A stretch of 11,685 nucleotides of DNA from Deltaproteobacteria bacterium (GTDB taxonomy: Bacteria; Desulfobacterota; Desulfuromonadia; Desulfuromonadales; BM103): assembly GCA_019313105.1 (NCBI GenBank), contig JAFDBW010000322.1:1-11685 (forward strand). The letters run 5' to 3'. Positions 6,596-11,685 of the stretch are shown one piece after another (position 1 is the first letter of the stretch; each line of letters opens with the position of its first letter). Under the pieces are notes generated by a model. The model did not search any database and was not told the origin of the DNA. It saw only the letters and a list, made by a program, of their open reading frames with translations. The position numbers were made by a program, and so were the translations under genes.

Positions 6596-7963
6596 ATGGC
6601 AGCACCACCCTCAACGATAATCATGCCGGTTGAAAACCAGGTCCGCGAGATGGACGCCAAGATTCTTCTCTCGTGTGTGGCCGCCGAACGTGGCTACCCC
6701 GTCCTGATCGGGTCACGTGCGTATATTCATTTTAAAACAGCTTCGGTGCCGCGCGGAGTCTACATGGCAAAGAGCATGAAGACCCGCAGTGACCGCATGT
6801 TTAAAATTCTCAACCAGCTCGGGCACGACATCCTGGCATGGGACGAAGAAGGTCTTCTGCGGGAGCCTGACGCTATCTACCATCGTTGGAGGTTGTCTGC
6901 TGTAGCCATGCAGCGTATCGCCCGTCTGACGACCTGGGGTGAGGACAATGCAAGGGCCTTCCGTTCATTCAGTGGCCGCGGCAATGCCCCGATTGAAAAC
7001 ACCGGGAACCCGCGGATCGACCTGCTGCGTCCCGAGCTGCGTGAATTCTACCGCCCCGAGGCAGAAATCATCCTTGAACGTTATGGGAAATTTATCCTCA
7101 TCAACACCAACTTCAGCAAGGTCAACCACTATTACGAACAACTCGGAGAGTTAAAGCAGGCGGCAGAAGGAAAAAAGCCCGGCAAGATAGACCCATACGA
7201 TGCCGGCAAGGGCCGCCACAAACTCGCCATTTTCGAACATTTCCAGAAGATGCTGCCAGTGTTTTGTGCGGCATTTCCCGACTACACCGTGGTCCTGAGA
7301 CCTCATCCTTCCGAAAGTCACCAGACCTGGGAGGATATTGCCAAAAGCCACCCCAACCTGTTGGTTACCAACGAGGGAAACGTCCACCCCTGGCTGATGG
7401 CTGCAAAGGTCGTGGTCGCCAATGGCTGCACGACCCTCGTTGAATCTGCCATCCTCGGTACGGCCGGAGTCAACTTCGAGCCAGTCACCGTCGACGACTA
7501 TGATTTTCCGATTACCCGTGATGTCAGCCGACGGGTTTTCTCCGTTGAAGAACTTCTGGAGACAGTGCGTGCAATTGTTGACGACAAGATCGGCCCCCTC
7601 GACTGGGATGCGCGAAAAGCTGCCTTGGAGCCGCATATATCCGCCCTCGAAGGACGGCTTGCCGCGGACCGGATTGTGGACATTCTCGATGAGGCCGGCT
7701 ACCGCGAAGGCCCGCCGCCAGCGCCAAGCGCGTCAGACCGTTTCAGCGGATGGTACCAGACACACTTGAGAACCATTGAAAAACGCATCAACATGAGAAG
7801 GCCCGGACATCGCAACAACATAACCCTGCACGACCACCGCTACCCCGGGATATCGGCGGAAGAGATGCTGGCAATAATAGGCCGTTTCAGCCAGCTGCTG
7901 GATCGGTTTCACGACCTCAAAGTGAAAAAACATTCTCAGCACCTGTACTGGATTTACAAATAG
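6596..7963 (+). CDS. Surface carbohydrate biosynthesis protein, GT-B-like
   Basis: The 455-residue product resembles the surface carbohydrate biosynthesis protein family (TIGR04396 type, recalled rather than searched), which looks like the GT-B fold of Kdo, capsule and CDP-glycerol-type transferases. Motifs seen: IIMPVENQVREMDAKILL (8-25), VLIGSRAYIHF (36-46), TWGEDNA (113-119), NTGNPRIDLLRPELREFY (135-152), FILINTNF (166-173), RPHPSE (235-240) and NGCTTLVESAILGT (276-289), the last like the nucleotide-sugar side of a GT-B enzyme. No signal peptide or membrane span is seen. ATG 6596 is used; a TTG at 6590 in frame is closer to AGGA (6581-6584) and could be the start. It begins only seven bases after spt ends, so it is very probably co-transcribed with the ceramide genes. 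It is a candidate for sugar transfer to the lipid or to a surface polysaccharide. Confidence 0.7.
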   Translation: MAAPPSTIIMPVENQVREMDAKILLSCVAAERGYPVLIGSRAYIHFKTASVPRGVYMAKSMKTRSDRMFKILNQLGHDILAWDEEGLLREPDAIYHRWRLSAVAMQRIARLTTWGEDNARAFRSFSGRGNAPIENTGNPRIDLLRPELREFYRPEAEIILERYGKFILINTNFSKVNHYYEQLGELKQAAEGKKPGKIDPYDAGKGRHKLAIFEHFQKMLPVFCAAFPDYTVVLRPHPSESHQTWEDIAKSHPNLLVTNEGNVHPWLMAAKVVVANGCTTLVESAILGTAGVNFEPVTVDDYDFPITRDVSRRVFSVEELLETVRAIVDDKIGPLDWDARKAALEPHISALEGRLAADRIVDILDEAGYREGPPPAPSASDRFSGWYQTHLRTIEKRINMRRPGHRNNITLHDHRYPGISAEEMLAIIGRFSQLLDRFHDLKVKKHSQHLYWIYK

Positions 7964-8050
7964 CCGTCATTAGATAATCTGCGCAAACGGCTGAAGGCAC
8001 AGAACGGCTTGACCCGCCCTCGGCCCGACAATACTTTTTTGGGAGAAACC

Positions 8051-9142
8051 ATGTACAACGTAAAAATTTATGGCGCCGGTTCCATCGGCAATCACCTCGC
8101 CAACGCCTCGCGTCGAATGGGCTGGGATGTGACAATCTGTGACCTGGACCCCGCAGCGCTGCAGCGGACCAGGGAAGAGATCTACCCGGCACGCTACGGC
8201 CAGTGGGATGAATCGATCCAGCTCTGTGCTGCCAGTGAAGCCCCTCGAGAGGGGTTTGACCTGATCTTCATCGGCACCCCGCCTGACTCACACATGAATC
8301 TCGCCATCCAGGCGATTGCCGAAAAGCCGAAGGCCGTGCTGGTTGAAAAACCGCTTTGCACGCCTGAGATGGAGAAGGCTGACGAACTTTACAGTCTGGC
8401 CCGGCAGACCGGCGTCGAGGTTTTCGTCGGTTACAACCACGTCGTCAGTTCTGTCGCCGACAAGGCGGTAGAGCTTATTCCACGCTTGGGGGCCATTGAA
8501 ACTCTTGACGTTGAGTTCCGCGAACATTGGGGCGGAATTTTTACTGCTCATCCCTGGCTCGACGGTCCGCAGGACAGCTACCTGGGTTTCTGGCAGAAAG
8601 GCGGTGGTGCCAGCGGCGAGCATTCCCACGCCATCAACCTCTGGCAGCATCTGGCGCACAGCCTTGGCGCCGGGCGTGTCACCGAAGTTGATGCAAGCCT
8701 GGAATATGTCAAAACGGACTTTGTCGACTACGACAAGCTCTGTCTGCTCAACCTGCGGACGGAGAACGGGCTCGTTGGGCGCGTGGTCCAGGACGTGGTC
8801 ACCCAGCCAGCCCGTAAGTGGGGTCGCATTCAGGGCAAAGATGGTTACGTGGATATCACCATCGGTAGCGAAGACCACATCCATTGGCAGTATGGCGGCA
8901 ACCCGAAACAAGAGATGGTATTCAAGAAAACCCGCCCGGACGATTTCATCGCCGAGCTCAAGCACGTTGAGGCTATCCTCAAGGGCGGACAGGACACAAG
9001 CTCCATTTCGCTGGAGTGCGGCCTTGACACCATGCTGATCGTCGCCGCCGCGCACCTTGCGAACGGCAAGGGACAAAGGGTCAAGATCGACTATGCCAAA
9101 GGCTACTCTCTCGAAGCACTGACGGTCGCAGCGAAACAATAA
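8051..9142 (+). CDS. Gfo/Idh/MocA-family NAD(P)-dependent sugar dehydrogenase
   Basis: This 364-residue protein has the N-terminal Rossmann motif GAGSIG (8-13), the aspartate ending strand two (D31), FIGTPPDSHMNLA (73-85), the hallmark EKP (99-101) with Lys100, GYNHVVS (127-133), and GEHSHAINLW (189-198), where the family's catalytic histidine lies. These enzymes oxidise or reduce hydroxyls of sugars, often nucleotide sugars, and occur in ulosonic-acid and surface polysaccharide loci. The ATG at 8051 follows GGGAG at 8041-8045. An in-frame TTG at 8009 would add 14 residues with no homology to the Rossmann start and is rejected. The 87 bases before it, after the GT-B-like gene, are the largest gap in this run. 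Substrate unknown. Confidence 0.82.
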   Translation: MYNVKIYGAGSIGNHLANASRRMGWDVTICDLDPAALQRTREEIYPARYGQWDESIQLCAASEAPREGFDLIFIGTPPDSHMNLAIQAIAEKPKAVLVEKPLCTPEMEKADELYSLARQTGVEVFVGYNHVVSSVADKAVELIPRLGAIETLDVEFREHWGGIFTAHPWLDGPQDSYLGFWQKGGGASGEHSHAINLWQHLAHSLGAGRVTEVDASLEYVKTDFVDYDKLCLLNLRTENGLVGRVVQDVVTQPARKWGRIQGKDGYVDITIGSEDHIHWQYGGNPKQEMVFKKTRPDDFIAELKHVEAILKGGQDTSSISLECGLDTMLIVAAAHLANGKGQRVKIDYAKGYSLEALTVAAKQ

Positions 9143-9143
9143 C

Positions 9144-9148
9144 GGAGG
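9144..9148 (+). promoter_or_regulatory. Shine-Dalgarno that decides a GTG start
   Basis: GGAGG lies five bases before GTG 9154. The two nearby ATG codons at 9149 and 9152 run straight into TGA or into another frame, so the GTG must start the long NeuB-like protein. Confidence 0.7.
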
Positions 9149-9153
9149 ATGAT

Positions 9154-10701
9154 GTGAACAAGAAATTTGACTTTAAAGACCTCCTGATCCTGGATATGGC
9201 CAACAATCACCAGGGTGATGTGGAGCACGGGCTCAATATTGTTCGTTCCTTCGCTAAGGTCGTCAAGGATCGAAATGCACGTGCCGCACTTAAATTCCAG
9301 TTCCGGCAACTTGATACCTTTATCCACCAGGAGCATCAGAAGAACAGCGACCACAAGCAGGTTCAGCGCTTTTTATCGACGCGCCTGCCCTGGGATAAAT
9401 TCCAGGCTCTGCTCGATGAGGTTCGTGCCCAGGGTATGGTCACCATGTGCACGCCCTTCGACGAGGCCTCGGTCGACATAATCTGCGATATGGGCTTCGA
9501 TGTGATCAAGGTAGCGAGCTGCTCCGGTAAAGACTGGCCACTCCTAGAAAAGGTCGCTGACGCAGACAAACCGGTGATTTTTTCGACCGGCGGCCTGACC
9601 CTTCGTGACATTGACAACCTGGTGAGTTTCTTCCAGCATCGGGGGGTTCACTTCGCCATCATGCACTGTGTCGCGATCTACCCGACTCCTGATGCGAATA
9701 TGAACCTGCAGCAGATTGCCCTGTTGCGAAACCGTTATCCGGGCATTCATGTCGGCTGGTCCACCCACGAATCTCCATCGGACATGACTCCCGTGCAGCT
9801 GGCAGTTGCGCTTGGTGCGGAACTGTTCGAACGCCATGTCGGGATAGCCAGGAAAGATTCGCCGCTCAATGCCTATTCATCAACGCCGGAACAGATTGCC
9901 GAGTGGATCGAGTCCAAACAGAGGGCCCAGATCCTGTGTGGGCCAAAACAACGTCAGCCTGCTTCGGAAGCCGAGCAAAATGCAATCGACGGCCTGAAGC
10001 GAGGGGTCTATGCGAAGAGCAAGATACGTAAAGGGGCCATAATCGAAAGTGATCAGGTTTTCTTCGCCATTCCCTACATAGAAGGACAACTTGATAGCGG
10101 TAACTTCAAGCCGGGCATTGTCAGCAAGAGCGATGTCGTCGCAAACAAACCAATTTTTGAGGAGATGGTCGACCTTCCGGGATCGGAAGACGAGTTGGTC
10201 ATCAAACATGCGGTCCACGAAGTCAAAGCCATGCTCAACGAAGCGAGGATCCACCTTGGACCGGAATTCAAGGTCGAGTACTCGCATCATTACGGCGTCC
10301 CGAAGTTCCTCGAAACCGGGGCCGTCCTGATCGAGTGCGTCACCCGTGACTACTGTAAAAAGCTTGTTGTGCAACTCCCCGGCCAGAAGCATCCCTCCCA
10401 CTATCACGCGCTAAAAGAAGAGACATTCCAGGTGCTCTACGGGCAACTGGAATGCACGGTAGACGGTCATCATCGGACCCTTGTGCCGGGTGAAAGCGTG
10501 GTTGTGATGCCGGGCGTCTGGCACTCATTCGGCACCGAAAACGGCGTGATCTTCGAGGAAATCTCAAGCCGTGATCATGATAATGACTCCTTCTACGAGG
10601 ACAAGAGCATCAACAAGCTGTCCCGGGCAGAGCGAAAAACCGTTGTCGACCATTGGGGACGTTTTCAGATCAAGGCCATGACCGGTCAGGCCAAAGCCTG
10701 A
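9154..10701 (+). CDS. NeuB-family ulosonic acid synthase with SAF domain and C-terminal cupin
   Basis: This 515-residue protein has three parts. Residues 1-255 are a NeuB TIM barrel: NNHQGD (17-22), KFQ with Lys48, CTPFDE (99-104), IKVAS with Lys119, and the two expected metal-binding histidines, His205 (WSTHESP) and His228 (FERHVG). Residues about 280-340 are an SAF/antifreeze-like domain. Residues about 370-480 are a cupin with HYHALKEE (416-423), VLYGQLE and MPGVWHSF (452-459), giving the usual His-His-Glu-His metal set. NeuB enzymes condense PEP with a hexosamine to make sialic, legionaminic or pseudaminic acid; ordinary NeuB is about 350 residues, so the cupin is an extra module. Asp14 stands where the classical catalytic Glu is, and the SAF loop lacks an obvious substrate-binding Arg, so the sugar substrate may be unusual. 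The gap to the upstream dehydrogenase is 11 bases. Confidence 0.85.
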   Translation: MNKKFDFKDLLILDMANNHQGDVEHGLNIVRSFAKVVKDRNARAALKFQFRQLDTFIHQEHQKNSDHKQVQRFLSTRLPWDKFQALLDEVRAQGMVTMCTPFDEASVDIICDMGFDVIKVASCSGKDWPLLEKVADADKPVIFSTGGLTLRDIDNLVSFFQHRGVHFAIMHCVAIYPTPDANMNLQQIALLRNRYPGIHVGWSTHESPSDMTPVQLAVALGAELFERHVGIARKDSPLNAYSSTPEQIAEWIESKQRAQILCGPKQRQPASEAEQNAIDGLKRGVYAKSKIRKGAIIESDQVFFAIPYIEGQLDSGNFKPGIVSKSDVVANKPIFEEMVDLPGSEDELVIKHAVHEVKAMLNEARIHLGPEFKVEYSHHYGVPKFLETGAVLIECVTRDYCKKLVVQLPGQKHPSHYHALKEETFQVLYGQLECTVDGHHRTLVPGESVVVMPGVWHSFGTENGVIFEEISSRDHDNDSFYEDKSINKLSRAERKTVVDHWGRFQIKAMTGQAKA

Positions 10702-10717
10702 GCAGGGGCATTCTGGC

Positions 10718-11392
10718 ATGATCAAATGCGTCGTTTTTGATTTTGATGGCACTCTGGTCGACTCCAACGAGATCAAAAGAGAAACTTTTTTTGAGATCGC
10801 TCGACCCTGGGATTCGTCCGGGGAGGTTGTCGCAACTGTTTTCAAGAAGTGGCCCGCCGCCGATCGCTACGAGAAGACACGCAGGATTGCCGAAGCATTG
10901 ATTGACAGAAAACTCCTGCCAGCCGACTCTTTGCTCGAGGATTGGGCTTCTCGTCTGGCCTATGACTACACGGCAAGATGCGAAGCTGCCATCACTCGAT
11001 GCAGAGAGATGCCCGGTGCGACGACGGCCTTGGAAAGGCTGTCTGATGCGGGCCGGCTCTTGTTCATCAACTCAGCCACGCCGGCGATTCCTCTGCGACA
11101 TCTGATGGCGTTGCGCAAATGGGGGCATTTTTTCCAGGATATCTACGGCGCAGAAGCGACCAAAGCCGAGAATCTCAAAAGTATTGCCCGGTCAACAGGA
11201 GTCAAACGCACTGAAATGGTTCATGTCGGTGACCAGCTTGATGACCAGAGTGGCGCAGAACAATTCGGCTGCCACTTTGTCGCCATGACGGCAGGCATTG
11301 CCGAATCATCTGTCAGAAAAAGCCCCCTACTCGTAGAGGATTTACAGGATTTGCCGGCTCTGCTGGACGAAATCTCCCGGGAGGCATCATGA
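10718..11392 (+). CDS. HAD-superfamily phosphatase (phosphoglycolate phosphatase-like)
   Basis: This 224-residue HAD hydrolase has motif I DFDGTLVDS (8-16) with nucleophile Asp8 and Asp10, motif II FINSAT with Ser/Thr, a Lys in KAENLK, and motif III HVGDQLDD. A helical cap lies between motifs I and II, so it is a C1-cap enzyme. Between a NeuB-like synthase and a CMP-sugar synthetase it fits the phosphatase that dephosphorylates the ulosonic acid phosphate before CMP activation (Neu5Ac-9-P phosphatase role), but HAD specificity cannot be read from the sequence. It starts 16 bases after neuB-like and its stop overlaps the next start by four bases (ATGA). Confidence 0.8.
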   Translation: MIKCVVFDFDGTLVDSNEIKRETFFEIARPWDSSGEVVATVFKKWPAADRYEKTRRIAEALIDRKLLPADSLLEDWASRLAYDYTARCEAAITRCREMPGATTALERLSDAGRLLFINSATPAIPLRHLMALRKWGHFFQDIYGAEATKAENLKSIARSTGVKRTEMVHVGDQLDDQSGAEQFGCHFVAMTAGIAESSVRKSPLLVEDLQDLPALLDEISREAS

Positions 11393-11685
11393 TCGACGGT
11401 CAACGAATTCTTGTGGTCTGCCCGGCGCGCGGTGGCAGCAAGGGTATTCCGCTAAAAAACTTGCAGCCTTTCCTCGGTGTCCCGCTGGTCGCACGTGTCG
11501 GCCACCTGGTCGCAGAAATCCCAGCCATCGATCGGGCGATCGCCTCAACGGATTCGGAAGAAATCGCCACAGTGGCAAAGGAGTCAGGACTCGATGTACC
11601 ATTTTACCGCCCGGAGGACCTGTCCGGCGACCGGATCTCCGACCTGGAGGTCCTGTCTCATGCTCTCGTAGAAATGGAACGTCTC
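11389..11685 (+). CDS. Acylneuraminate cytidylyltransferase (NeuA/KdsB type), N-terminal part
   Basis: From ATG 11389 there are 99 open codons to the right edge, so the gene is truncated by the window. The start of the protein has the CMP-sugar synthetase signature CPARGGSKGIPLKN (around 10-23), which binds CTP, followed by VPLVAR and a strand AIASTDSEEIA with the conserved S-T-D-S. These enzymes join CTP to sialic, legionaminic, pseudaminic or Kdo-type acids. It is preceded by GGGAGG (11379-11384) and overlaps the HAD phosphatase stop, implying coupled translation. Together with the NeuB-like fusion this gives the synthesis-and-activation pair for an ulosonic acid. Confidence 0.87.
   Translation, partial: MIDGQRILVVCPARGGSKGIPLKNLQPFLGVPLVARVGHLVAEIPAIDRAIASTDSEEIATVAKESGLDVPFYRPEDLSGDRISDLEVLSHALVEMERL

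Noticed and set aside
7962..7995. AGCCGT / ACGGCT hairpin after the GT-B-like gene as a terminator
   Set aside because: Six-base stem with a loop of about 19 bases and no T run after it; unlikely to end transcription.
8009..8050. TTG start extending the dehydrogenase by 14 residues
   Set aside because: ATG 8051 has a good Shine-Dalgarno sequence and starts directly at the Rossmann strand; the extension has no such support.
8288..9139. 283-codon minus-strand frame
   Set aside because: It lies entirely antisense to the Gfo/Idh/MocA dehydrogenase, which has strong motifs; a typical shadow of a GC-rich gene.

Overview
The window looks like chromosome from a Gram-negative, probably proteobacterial, organism. 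Its genes are compact with moderate-to-high GC, and they form a bacterial ceramide (sphingolipid) synthesis set running directly into surface-sugar / ulosonic-acid genes. The exact taxon cannot be told from the sequence. No RNA genes, CRISPR arrays, insertion sequences or other mobile elements were seen. No stretch over 300 bases lacks a gene.

Layout. Positions 1-1529 (minus strand) hold two genes overlapping by ATGA. The upstream one is a GNAT-fold protein matching bacterial ceramide synthase (bCerS). The downstream one is a MobA-like nucleotidyltransferase that runs off the left edge. A 167-base divergent intergenic region separates them from a plus-strand HIT-family gene (1697-2131). An AT-rich 205-base region follows, with a good sigma70-type promoter, a dyad over its -35 box and a pair of A-tract direct repeats. 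From 2337 all genes are on the plus strand with short gaps: FAAL-type acyl-AMP ligase, CerR-like reductase, dedicated acyl carrier protein, serine palmitoyltransferase (Spt), a GT-B-like surface carbohydrate protein, a Gfo/Idh/MocA dehydrogenase, a NeuB-SAF-cupin fusion, a HAD phosphatase, and the start of a CMP-acylneuraminate (NeuA/KdsB-type) cytidylyltransferase cut by the right edge.

How they fit. By analogy with the Caulobacter ceramide pathway, the ligase would activate a fatty acid and load it on the carrier protein. Spt would condense the acyl chain with L-serine. bCerS would N-acylate and CerR reduce the 3-oxo group, giving ceramide. The downstream genes look like the making and CMP-activation of a nonulosonic-acid-like (or other 3-deoxy-ulosonic) sugar. 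Only a few bases separate Spt from the GT-B-like gene, and no terminator was seen between the lipid and sugar halves. The most interesting hypothesis is therefore one operon for an acidic, ulosonic-acid-bearing sphingolipid. That link is inference; two independent adjacent loci remain possible.
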